In this document: piece by piece, positions 6,113-13,181 of the stretch
How positions within the stretch are numbered: position 1 is the first letter of the stretch
Layout of the letters: every line of letters begins with the position of its first letter
Origin: an uncultured Oscillospiraceae bacterium
GTDB taxonomy: Bacteria; Bacillota; Clostridia; Oscillospirales; Oscillospiraceae
Length of the DNA stretch: 15,606 bases
Direction of reading: 5' to 3'
NCBI GenBank assembly: GCA_934668285.1
Contig: CAKUNB010000025.1
Span: forward strand, 1 to 15,606
The notes under the pieces: model-generated
Seen by the model: only the letters and a program-made list of their open reading frames with translations
The model's database searches: none
Told to the model about the DNA's origin: nothing
Made by a program: the position numbers and the translations under genes

Positions 6113-7195
6113 TCAGTGCTTCGCGGCCTCGTCGGCGACGATTTTTTGCATTTGCTCCCACTTTTCCTCCATATCCGCCACGAGCTTGAGCTGTGCGCGC
6201 GTGCGGACGAGGTTGTGCTCGGGGTAGTCGGTCTTGAAATAGAGGTCGCCGTCGAGGTAGTCCGTCAGGAAGCGGGCGGCAAGCTCCAGCGTGATGATCT
6301 TCGCGCCGAGGGGCAGCAGCTCCTTTTCCTTCTCCGTCAGCGCGGGGCAGGCGGTCAGGTAACCGGCGGTGTAGACGTGAAAGCGCTCCAAATCCAGCTG
6401 CATTCTGGAAAGGTCAGGCTCATCCTCCACTGCCGTGGCCGCGCCGAAGCGGATGGAGTCGCCGAAGTCGTACAGCGACGAGCCGGGCATGACCGTGTCG
6501 AGGTCGAGGACGCACAGCGCCTTGCGGGTCGTACGGTCGAGCAGGACGTTGTTGAGCTTTGTGTCGTTATGCGTAACGCGCAGCGGAAGCTCGCCGCTTT
6601 CCAGCAGCTCGCAGATCGTACCGGCCTCAGCCTCGCGGGCCATGAGGAAGGCGATCTCGTCGGCGGCAAGGCTCGCACGGCCGGAGCGGTTTTCCTCCAG
6701 CGCCTTCTTGAACAGGCGATAGCGGTTTATGGTATTATGGAACATCGGGATGGTTTCATGCAGCGTTTCGGCAGGGAAATCCTTCAAAAGCTCCTGAAAA
6801 CGGCCAAAGGCAATGGCGCTTTCGTAGAAATCGGCGTTGCTCTCCGGCTGCTCCAGGCAGATGCCATCGGCAAACTCGTAGCAGCGCCAGTATTCGCCCT
6901 TTTCGTCGACGTAGTAGTAAGTGCCCGCGTCGGACGGAATGAAGTGCAGCGTCTCGCTCGGGTCGCTGACGCGGCTGCGCAGATACTCCGTTACCGCGCC
7001 GACATTTTCCATGACGGCCTTCGGGTCGGTGAAGACGTATTTGTTGATGCGCTGTAAAATGTAGACGCAGCCCGCGTCGGTTTTGATCTGGTAGGTGCTG
7101 TTGATATGGCCGGAGCCGAATTCGCGGTAGCTTACGAGCGTTCCGTTGATGGAAAAATGCCGCGCGGCAGCCTCCGGATGCAGTTGCTGTTTCAA
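6113..7195 (-). CDS. N-acetylhexosamine 1-kinase-like phosphotransferase (APH fold)
   Basis: The protein has the aminoglycoside phosphotransferase-like kinase fold: VTHNDTKLNNVLLD (about 207-220, catalytic D211, N216) and VLDLDTVMPGSSLYDFGDSI (229-248, metal-binding D231/D233). An N-terminal nucleotide loop GSGHINSTYQI (27-37) and an ILQRIN segment precede. The TKLNNVL and LDTVMPG wording is typical of NahK, which phosphorylates GlcNAc/GalNAc at the anomeric carbon. Length is 360 residues, as expected. The start is TTG at 7195: GAGAGG lies 10 bases upstream, an in-frame stop lies nine bases upstream, and no in-frame ATG occurs before residue 61. It is the first gene of a four-gene operon with the ROK-like kinase, nagA and the iron-sulfur reductase. 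No uridylyltransferase or phosphorylase partner is in the window, so substrate assignment stays provisional. Confidence 0.87.
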   Translation of the reverse strand: MKQQLHPEAAARHFSINGTLVSYREFGSGHINSTYQIKTDAGCVYILQRINKYVFTDPKAVMENVGAVTEYLRSRVSDPSETLHFIPSDAGTYYYVDEKGEYWRCYEFADGICLEQPESNADFYESAIAFGRFQELLKDFPAETLHETIPMFHNTINRYRLFKKALEENRSGRASLAADEIAFLMAREAEAGTICELLESGELPLRVTHNDTKLNNVLLDRTTRKALCVLDLDTVMPGSSLYDFGDSIRFGAATAVEDEPDLSRMQLDLERFHVYTAGYLTACPALTEKEKELLPLGAKIITLELAARFLTDYLDGDLYFKTDYPEHNLVRTRAQLKLVADMEEKWEQMQKIVADEAAKH

Positions 7196-7308
7196 CAGAG
7201 ATCATCCTCTCATGATTTTTATGGAGCACGTCTGGGCTTCCCGTCGCTTTATCGTATGGGAACCGGACGCGGAAGGTGCAAAATGCCTCCGATGCAGGAT
7301 TTTGTCAA

Positions 7309-7337
7309 ATTATATCATAGATTTAGCAAAAAAGCAA
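7309..7337 (-). promoter_or_regulatory. Promoter of the amino-sugar operon
   Basis: On the minus strand TTGCTT (7332-7337) and a consensus TATAAT (7309-7314) are 17 bases apart. Transcription would start near 7302, leaving a leader of about 107 nt before the TTG start. I recognise no riboswitch in this leader. The -35 overlaps the hairpin at 7328-7347. Confidence 0.85.
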
Positions 7338-7347
7338 CACCGGTGTT
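7328..7347 (-). terminator. Short terminator-like palindrome after the ABC exporter gene
   Basis: On the minus strand the 12-base palindrome AACACCGGTGTT (7336-7347) is followed by GC and six T (7328-7333), three bases after the exporter stop codon. The stem is short and loopless as written, so termination would be weak. It overlaps the -35 of the next operon, so it may instead be an operator. Confidence 0.5.
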
Positions 7348-7350
7348 ACG

Positions 7351-9108
7351 TTAGCTGAGGAGACTTTGCGTTCTGCGGAGCGCGGCGTAGGTGCCGCCGC
7401 GGGCCATCAGCTCGGAGTGGGTGCCCTGCTCGCAGATTTTTCCGTCGGCGACCACCAGAATCCGCGAGGCGCTGCGGATGGTCGACAGGCGGTGGGCGAT
7501 GATCAGGGTCGTCCGGCCGACGGCCAATGCGTCGAGCGCGGACTGGATCTTTGCCTCCGTCACGCTGTCAAGGGCGCTGGTCGCCTCATCGAGAATCAGA
7601 ATCGGCGGATTTTTCAGGAAAATCCGCGCGATGGAAACGCGCTGCTTCTGCCCGCCGGACAGGAGTGTGCCGCGCTCGCCGACGTTGGTGTCAAAGCCTT
7701 CGGGCATGGCCATGATATCGTCGTAAATCTCCGCCCGCTTTGCCGCCTCGATGATCTCGTCCATGGTTGCATCGGGCTTGCCGTAGCGGATGTTGTTGCC
7801 GATGGTGTCGGCAAAGAGGAACACGTCCTGCTGCACCACGCCGATGGCCTGATGCAGCGACTGCTGCGTCACGGAGCGAACGTCCTTGCCGTCGATGTCG
7901 ATTTCGCCCGACGTCACGTCGTAAAAGCGCGGAATCAGGCGGCACAGCGTGCTCTTGCCGCCGCCGGACGGGCCGACGATGGCCACCGTTTCGCCCGCGT
8001 CGACATGGAGCGACACGTGCTCCAGCACGTCCAGCTCGTCGTCATAGGCAAAGGAAACGTCCTTTACGTCGATATCGCCCTTCACGTCCGTCAGCGCGGC
8101 GGCATCGGGCGCGTCGAGCAGGCGCGGCTCGGTGCGCATCAGCTCGACAAAGCGCTCCAAGCCCGCAAAACCGCTGGCAAACAGCTCGGCAAAGTTTACG
8201 AGCTTTCGCACGGGGCTGACAAAGGTGGAAATATACAGGCTGAAGGTCAGCAGGTCGACCATTTCAAGGCTGCCGGACATAATCAGCGCACCGCCGGCCG
8301 TAATGACGGCAACGGAGAGAATGGACATGAAGAACTCCAGCGAGCCGCTGAAAATGCCCATCTCCCGATGAAATTCCTTTTTCGAGGTCTTGAAGCGCTC
8401 GTTGGCCGTGCTGAATTTGCTAAATTCGACGGACTCGTTGGCAAAGGCCTTCGCCGTCCGGATGCCGGCAAGGGAAGACTCGATGTCGGCGTTGATGGTC
8501 GCCGTGCGCTTTTTGACGTTTTTCGACGCGGCGCTCATCTTGCGGCGGCGCAGGATGACCACGAAAAGCAGAATCGGCAGAATGCAGCACACCACCAGCG
8601 CCAGCCGCCATTCAATCGAGAACATGACGATCAGCGCACCGATGATGGTCAGCGCGGAGATGATCAGATCCTCCGGCCCGTGGTGGGCAAGCTCGGTGAT
8701 TTCGAACAGGTCGCTCGTCAGACGGCTCATAAGCTGGCCGGTGCGGTTGTGGTCGTAGAATTCATAGCCGAGCGACTGCATGTGGCGGAACAGGTCGCGC
8801 CGGATATCTGCCTCCACGCGGATACCGAAGGTGTGACCCCAGTAGCCGATGATATAGTAGAAGAAGCCGCGGATGAGATAGGCAACCGCAATTACACCCA
8901 TGATGAGGAAGAAGGTGCCGTAGGCGTTTTGCGGCAGCAGCTCCTTCATGGCCGTCCGCGAGATGAGCGGGAAGGCCAGATCGACCGCCGCAATAAATGT
9001 CGCGCACAGGATATCCAGCACGAAAAGCTTCCGGTGCGGGCCAAAGTACGAGAGAAAAATGCGCAGCAGGCTGTGCGTCTGATAGTATTTGGTGTCTTTT
9101 TGTTTCAT
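7351..9108 (-). CDS. ABC exporter half-transporter (fused membrane and ATPase domains)
   Basis: A 585-residue type IV ABC exporter subunit: a membrane domain with about six hydrophobic spans (residues about 28-300, including the FYDHNRTGQLMSRLTSD coupling-helix segment at 117-133) fused to an ATPase domain. The ATPase has Walker A GPSGGGKST (379-387), a Q-loop VVQQDVFLF (424-432), signature LSGGQKQR (483-490), Walker B ILILDEATSALD (503-514) and H-loop histidine H539. It would export a drug, lipid or peptide as a homodimer or with an unlinked partner; the substrate cannot be told from sequence. Its ATG overlaps the stop codon of the MATE gene (ATGA, 9105-9108), so the two are translationally coupled. 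AAAGGG lies nine bases upstream of the start. No second ABC half follows. Confidence 0.95.
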   Translation of the reverse strand: MKQKDTKYYQTHSLLRIFLSYFGPHRKLFVLDILCATFIAAVDLAFPLISRTAMKELLPQNAYGTFFLIMGVIAVAYLIRGFFYYIIGYWGHTFGIRVEADIRRDLFRHMQSLGYEFYDHNRTGQLMSRLTSDLFEITELAHHGPEDLIISALTIIGALIVMFSIEWRLALVVCCILPILLFVVILRRRKMSAASKNVKKRTATINADIESSLAGIRTAKAFANESVEFSKFSTANERFKTSKKEFHREMGIFSGSLEFFMSILSVAVITAGGALIMSGSLEMVDLLTFSLYISTFVSPVRKLVNFAELFASGFAGLERFVELMRTEPRLLDAPDAAALTDVKGDIDVKDVSFAYDDELDVLEHVSLHVDAGETVAIVGPSGGGKSTLCRLIPRFYDVTSGEIDIDGKDVRSVTQQSLHQAIGVVQQDVFLFADTIGNNIRYGKPDATMDEIIEAAKRAEIYDDIMAMPEGFDTNVGERGTLLSGGQKQRVSIARIFLKNPPILILDEATSALDSVTEAKIQSALDALAVGRTTLIIAHRLSTIRSASRILVVADGKICEQGTHSELMARGGTYAALRRTQSLLS

Positions 9109-10505
9109 TGCTCTGTCCCTTTTACGATATTATGGACCCAGGTGCCCTTTTTTATCATGATCAGGCCGATCACACACTTGCCGATGTCTGCAAGCTGGCA
9201 GGCAAGGAACAGCGGCACGATCGGCACGCCGAGATAATGCAGCCCATAGGCCAGCGGCACGGTGAAGACGCAGACATAAAAGCTGTCGAACAGGAAGGTA
9301 ACAAAGGTCTTGCCGCCGGAGCGGAGGGTGAAATAGGTTGCGTTGGCAAGACTGTTGATCGGCATGCACAGCGCCGTGATCAGCAGGAAGTCCGAGGCGA
9401 GCGAACGCACTGCGTCCGTTGCTTTATAAATCATTGGAATGACCGGCGAGACCGCCGCCATCACACCGCCGATGACAAAGCAGATCAGAACGGAAAAGAC
9501 GATGAGCTTCCGGTCGGTGTCCACCGCCTCGTCGAGCTTGTCCGCGCCGAGGAGCTGGCCGACGATGATGCCGATTGCGCTGCCCATTGCCAAGAATGCA
9601 ACGTTAAAGACATTGGAAACCGTCGAGCAGATCGTGTGGGCCGGAACGACGATGAGGCCGCTGAGGGAATAGCACTGACTCAGAAGCGCCATGCCGCCCG
9701 CCCAGAACATTTCGTTGATCATCAGAGGGAAGGTCTTTTTTGCAATATCAATCGTAAGCGGCCTCGGGATGCGCAGCGAGCGGTAGAGACCGACGATGTA
9801 GGGACACTTCTTCGGGTTGCAGTGCGCCCAGACCATCACGATGCCGGCCTCGGCAAAGCGGGCGATGACTGTTGCAATGGCCGCGCCCTCCGCGCCCATG
9901 GCTGGAAAGCCCAGATAGCCGAAGATCAGCACCGTGTTCAGACAGAGGTTTACCAGCACCGAGACGATGCCCGCCACCATCGGCACAATCGTCTGGCCGC
10001 ATTCGCGCAGCGTGCCGGAGTAGCACTGCGACAGCACGAAGGGCAAAAAGCCGATGAGCATGATTTCCAGATAATTCTGCGCATGGGTGAAGCTCGCGGC
10101 GCGCTCGGCCTCCATGCCCTCGCCGAGGAGGTAGAGCATGATCAGCCGGTCACCGAACAGCAGAAAAACGCCGGTTCCAAGCGCCAGCAGCACGATGCTG
10201 AGATAGAGCTTGAAGCGGAAGGCGTGGCGGACGCCGCCGTGGTCGCCGCTGCCGTAAAACTGCGCACCGAAGATGCCCGCGCCGGACACCGCGCCGAAAA
10301 TTGCCAGATTGAACACAAAAATCAGCGTGTTGGCCACGCCGACGCCGCGCATCTCCGCCTCGCCGACCCGCCCGACCATGATATTGTCCAGCAGGCTGAC
10401 GAACTGCGTGATGCCGTTTTGCACCATGATCGGCACGGCGATCGCCAGCGCCATGGCATAAAAAGCGCGGTCCCCGAAGTACCGCTTTCGCAATGAGGTT
10501 CGCAT
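9105..10505 (-). CDS. MATE-family multidrug/organic cation efflux protein
   Basis: A 466-residue polytopic membrane protein with about 12 hydrophobic segments and the MATE hallmark at its start: AIAVPIMVQNGITQFVSLLDNIMVGRVGE, with the typical Q...D..MVG pattern. The second half repeats the pattern at FPLMINEMFWAGGMALLSQC. Members are Na+ or H+ antiporters that expel cationic toxins, drugs or metabolites through the cytoplasmic membrane. I prefer ATG 10505 because GGAG lies seven bases before it; ATG 10517 is in frame but has no ribosome binding site. The predicted transcript start is near 10532, so the leader is very short. It is first in a two-gene operon with the ABC exporter, sharing an ATGA overlap. 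No linked regulator is present. Confidence 0.94.
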   Translation of the reverse strand: MRTSLRKRYFGDRAFYAMALAIAVPIMVQNGITQFVSLLDNIMVGRVGEAEMRGVGVANTLIFVFNLAIFGAVSGAGIFGAQFYGSGDHGGVRHAFRFKLYLSIVLLALGTGVFLLFGDRLIMLYLLGEGMEAERAASFTHAQNYLEIMLIGFLPFVLSQCYSGTLRECGQTIVPMVAGIVSVLVNLCLNTVLIFGYLGFPAMGAEGAAIATVIARFAEAGIVMVWAHCNPKKCPYIVGLYRSLRIPRPLTIDIAKKTFPLMINEMFWAGGMALLSQCYSLSGLIVVPAHTICSTVSNVFNVAFLAMGSAIGIIVGQLLGADKLDEAVDTDRKLIVFSVLICFVIGGVMAAVSPVIPMIYKATDAVRSLASDFLLITALCMPINSLANATYFTLRSGGKTFVTFLFDSFYVCVFTVPLAYGLHYLGVPIVPLFLACQLADIGKCVIGLIMIKKGTWVHNIVKGTEQ

Positions 10506-10538
10506 AAAAATCTCCATTTATTTAATGTATGTCAGAAT

Positions 10539-10567
10539 ATTATAGCAAGACCGCGCCGAAAAGGCAA
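10539..10567 (-). promoter_or_regulatory. Promoter of the MATE/ABC exporter operon
   Basis: On the minus strand TTGCCT (10562-10567) and a consensus TATAAT (10539-10544) are 17 bases apart. The start site would be near 10532, about 27 bases before the chosen ATG. The -35 lies inside an 18-base inverted repeat. Confidence 0.83.
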
Positions 10568-10575
10568 GCCTTTTC
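10558..10575 (-). other. 18-base inverted repeat between the DUF362 gene and the MATE promoter
   Basis: GAAAAGGC-AA-GCCTTTTC is a perfect 8-bp inverted repeat 21 bases downstream of the DUF362 stop codon. It overlaps the -35 and spacer of the MATE promoter. The two-base loop and lack of a T-run make it a poor terminator; an operator for an efflux regulator is an alternative. Confidence 0.5.
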
Positions 10576-10596
10576 GACACGGTTCATGCAGCCGGC

Positions 10597-11736
10597 TCAC
10601 CGGTTGAGCAGGCGTGCGGGCAGCGGGCGGTGCACCTGCATGGCGCCCTTGGGGCAGAATTCCTGACAGCAGAAGCAGCGGATGCACTTCTCGCGCGTGA
10701 TGACGGCCTTCCTTTCGACAATTGTGATCGCCTTGGCCGGACAGGTCTCGGCGCATTTCCCGCAGCCGACGCACTGCTTCTTCCGCAGGCGCGGCGACGA
10801 GCGCAGCGCTCTGCGCACGACTCCGCCGAGGGCGCGGCCGAGCGCACCGGGCAGCAGCGCTTCAAACTGCAGCCCCCGCCCGCGCTCGATGCGCACGAAG
10901 TCGGGAACGATAAAGTCCTCGACCCGTCCGGCGACGGAAACGCAGTCCGCCGTTTCTCCAATCAGGCCGTAATTTGCCGCCGCGCGGAGCGTCGGCACCG
11001 CCATCGGCGCAAGGCCGATCAGCTTGGCGCAGATGAGGTCGACCTTGTGGCAGTCCGTGCCCGCCAGCAGCGCCCCTATGTGGCGGGGCGTGCCCGCCGT
11101 CGGGCCGTTGCCCTCCATGCCCTCCACCGCGTCGACCAGATACAGGCGGGGCTTAAAATAGGCGTTCAGATCGATGATCATCCCCGCAAAATCCAGCGGA
11201 TCCGGATAGCGGAAGTGGTATTCCGGCTTCATCGTGCCGGGAATTACGCCGAAGAGGTTCTTCGTCGCCGCCGAGAGCGACATCATGCCGTGGCTCTTGA
11301 GCTTGCAGAAGCTGATGACCGCGTCGGCCCCGTCCAGAAACGCCGTGTAGGTAAAGTGCCGCGCAACGTGCGCCTCGAGAAAGGTCGCGTCACGCTGGGA
11401 AAAGTCGTGGTTCAGCACGGCACCGGTCTCCTCCATGCCGGTGACGCGGTACACGCGGCTGAGAAAGGCCTCGTTATACAGCCCGCCGGGGCTGTCGCCG
11501 ATCACGACCGCAGCGCCGCGCGCCTGAAGCGCCTGCGTCAGCGCACGCAGCAGCGCCGGGTGCGTTGTGGCGGCGGCCTCGGGCTTCATGGCCGAGACAA
11601 GGTTTGCCTTGATGACGATCCGCATGCCCGGCTGCACCCAGTCCAGCCCGCCGAACGGTGCAAGCGCCTCGGCCAGCGCACGCGCGCACACCTCCGGCGC
11701 GTAGGACTCGCATTTTACGATCGAAACGTCGCTCAT
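10597..11736 (-). CDS. DUF362 domain protein with C-terminal 2x[4Fe-4S] ferredoxin module
   Basis: The first 300 or so residues match the DUF362 family: IKANLVSAM-P with THP (43-60), GDSPGG (80-85), CKLKSHG (144-150) and TKNLFGVIPG (158-167). The C-terminus has two ferredoxin clusters: C322, C325, C328, C332 then PAKAI, and C351, C354, C357, C361 then PKGAM. Length is 379 residues. The molecular role of DUF362 is not settled; the fused ferredoxin implies electron transfer or cluster delivery in the cytoplasm. The start ATG 11736 overlaps the stop of bioY (ATGA), so it is co-translated with the biotin transporter; a biotin-linked job is a guess only. The arrangement is typical of obligate anaerobes. 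Confidence 0.9.
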   Translation of the reverse strand: MSDVSIVKCESYAPEVCARALAEALAPFGGLDWVQPGMRIVIKANLVSAMKPEAAATTHPALLRALTQALQARGAAVVIGDSPGGLYNEAFLSRVYRVTGMEETGAVLNHDFSQRDATFLEAHVARHFTYTAFLDGADAVISFCKLKSHGMMSLSAATKNLFGVIPGTMKPEYHFRYPDPLDFAGMIIDLNAYFKPRLYLVDAVEGMEGNGPTAGTPRHIGALLAGTDCHKVDLICAKLIGLAPMAVPTLRAAANYGLIGETADCVSVAGRVEDFIVPDFVRIERGRGLQFEALLPGALGRALGGVVRRALRSSPRLRKKQCVGCGKCAETCPAKAITIVERKAVITREKCIRCFCCQEFCPKGAMQVHRPLPARLLNR

Positions 11737-12296
11737 GCGCGCACGCCCCGACGCTCCCGCTGCAGCACCGGACGGACGCGCAGCGCGAGCAGCGCCGCAA
11801 GCACCATCTTGAGCAGGTCAAACGGCAGAAAGATCAGACAGCCGGAGATAAGCGTCTTGGAAAGGCTCCACGCGCCGTGCAGGAAAATGTACATATACGG
11901 CAGCCCAATCAGGTACAGCACCGCCAGCCCCGCCGCCTGCGCCAGCAGCAGCCGGAAAAAACGCTTCGTCCGCGACAGCTCCGGCTTCTCGTGCCGCGTC
12001 AGCATGCCGACGATAAACGCCATCGGGATCAGGCCGATCAGAAAGCCGAAGGTGGGCTTGACGACGTACATCAGGCCGCCGCCCTGCGTGAAAACCGGCA
12101 GACCGATCAGACCCAGCAGGACATACACCAGCTGCGACAGGCTGCCCCAGTACGGCCCGAGCAGCAGGCCGGCCATGCAGGTGAAAAAGACCTGCAGGGT
12201 AAAGGAAATCGGCCCGACGGGGATGTTCAGAAACCCGCCGACGGCGGTCAGTGCGGCAAAAACAGCCGTCAGAATCATTGCCTGAATTTTTTTCAT
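11733..12296 (-). CDS. bioY: Biotin transporter substrate-binding subunit BioY (ECF S component)
   Basis: A 187-residue membrane protein with about six hydrophobic segments. Family features include LNIPVGPISFTLQVFFTCMA (23-42), GLIGLPVF (62-69) followed by a glycine-rich QGGGLMYV, and KPTFGFLIGLIP (80-91), all typical of BioY. It binds biotin in the cytoplasmic membrane and works with the shared energy-coupling module (EcfA/A'/T), which is not in the window. ATG 12296 has AAAGGAG about eight bases upstream. It is divergent from a biotin protein ligase gene, which supports the assignment. A 14-base palindrome covers its -10 region. Downstream it overlaps the DUF362 gene by four bases. Confidence 0.95.
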   Translation of the reverse strand: MKKIQAMILTAVFAALTAVGGFLNIPVGPISFTLQVFFTCMAGLLLGPYWGSLSQLVYVLLGLIGLPVFTQGGGLMYVVKPTFGFLIGLIPMAFIVGMLTRHEKPELSRTKRFFRLLLAQAAGLAVLYLIGLPYMYIFLHGAWSLSKTLISGCLIFLPFDLLKMVLAALLALRVRPVLQRERRGVRA

Positions 12297-12333
12297 AGTC
12301 TGCTCCTTTCAGCGTGAAAACAAATCAAAAAAC

Positions 12334-12347
12334 GCTATCAGGATAGC
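12334..12347. promoter_or_regulatory. Palindrome over the bioY -10: candidate operator
   Basis: GCTATC-AG-GATAGC is a perfect 6-bp inverted repeat covering the -10 hexamer of the proposed bioY promoter. A repressor bound here would block bioY. The neighbouring ligase has no helix-turn-helix, so a different regulator would be needed. Operator function is inference. Confidence 0.45.
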
Positions 12348-12368
12348 ACATTTTTCGCGCTTTGTCCA
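12340..12368 (-). promoter_or_regulatory. Promoter of bioY
   Basis: On the minus strand TGGACA (12363-12368) and TATCCT (12340-12345) are 17 bases apart. The -10 matches the consensus at four of six positions. Start near 12333, with a leader of about 37 nt. Confidence 0.6.
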
Positions 12369-12380
12369 GCGTTTTCCCGC

Positions 12381-12408
12381 TTGCATCGGGTCGAATTTGT
12401 GGTATAAT
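12381..12408 (+). promoter_or_regulatory. Promoter of the biotin protein ligase/nitroreductase pair
   Basis: TTGCAT (12381-12386), 16 bases, then TATAAT (12403-12408), preceded by TGG so that it also has an extended -10 (TGGTATAAT). It is back to back with the bioY promoter; the two -35 regions are about 12 bases apart. Confidence 0.82.
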
Positions 12409-12446
12409 CGGGAGTAGAAGGGAATCCTGTTCGGGAGGCGATTTTT

Positions 12447-13169
12447 GTGTGGGCCGTCACGTGGCTTGAGGAAACGGACTCGACCAACAACGCTCTGAAG
12501 CGGCTGCCCGACGCGCCGCACGGAACTGTCCTTGCCGCGCGGCGGCAGACCAGCGGGAAGGGGCGACTTGGCCGGAGCTTTTCGTCGCCGGAGGGTGGGC
12601 TGTATCTGTCCGTCCTGCTGCGCCCGTCCGCGCTGCCCGAGCAGCTGCTGCACCTGACGGCCATGGCTGCCGTCGCGGCGCGCCGCGCCATTGCGCAGGT
12701 CAGCGGCGTCGAGGCGGAGATCAAGTGGGTCAACGATCTGCTCGTGGGCGGGAAAAAGCTTTGCGGCATTCTGACCGAGTGGTGCGGCCGCGCCGCAATT
12801 ATCGGTATCGGCATCAACTGCAATACCACGGACTTTCCCGAGCCGCTGCGGCAGAGCGCGACCTCGCTGCGCCTGCTGACCGGCCATGAAATTGACATTG
12901 ACGCGCTGGCCGGAGCAATGGCGCGGCAGCTCGAGGCGCTGGACGCGGCAGTGCTTGACGGACGCGAGGCGTGGCTCTCCGAATACGCCGCGCACTGCGT
13001 TACCGTCGGCAAGCCCGTGCGCCTGCTGCGCGGCGGCGAGGAGCTTGGCACGGCCTTTGTCGTCGGCATCGACGGGCAGGGCGGGCTGCAGGTACGCTAC
13101 GCCGACGGCTCGATGGACGTCATCCGTACCGGTGAAGTCTCCGTCCGCGGAGCGGACGGCTATATATAA
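12447..13169 (+). CDS. Biotin--[acetyl-CoA-carboxylase] ligase, catalytic domain only
   Basis: The enzyme activates biotin with ATP to biotinyl-AMP and attaches it to a lysine of biotin-dependent carboxylases. Motifs are DSTN (11-14), the biotinyl-AMP loop TSGKGRLGRSF (35-45), KWVNDLLVGGKKLCGIL (93-109; the usual form is KWPND) and GIGIN (120-124). A C-terminal SH3-like domain follows from about residue 185 (GKPVRLL...). It is 240 residues, starting at the catalytic domain, so it lacks the N-terminal DNA-binding domain of BirA and should not repress transcription. The start is GTG 12447, with GGGAGG eight bases upstream. It is divergent from bioY and 12 bases upstream of a nitroreductase, so biotin uptake and use share one regulatory region. 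Confidence 0.95.
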   Translation: MWAVTWLEETDSTNNALKRLPDAPHGTVLAARRQTSGKGRLGRSFSSPEGGLYLSVLLRPSALPEQLLHLTAMAAVAARRAIAQVSGVEAEIKWVNDLLVGGKKLCGILTEWCGRAAIIGIGINCNTTDFPEPLRQSATSLRLLTGHEIDIDALAGAMARQLEALDAAVLDGREAWLSEYAAHCVTVGKPVRLLRGGEELGTAFVVGIDGQGGLQVRYADGSMDVIRTGEVSVRGADGYI

Positions 13170-13181
13170 GGAGGTATTTTC

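Noticed and set aside
7196..7302. Riboswitch or leader peptide ahead of the amino-sugar operon
   Set aside because: I recognise no conserved aptamer. A possible ten-codon frame starting at a TTG after GGAGG is too weak to call.
7366..10496. Long plus-strand open frames opposite the ABC and MATE genes
   Set aside because: Same cause; no motifs, starts or regulatory signals.
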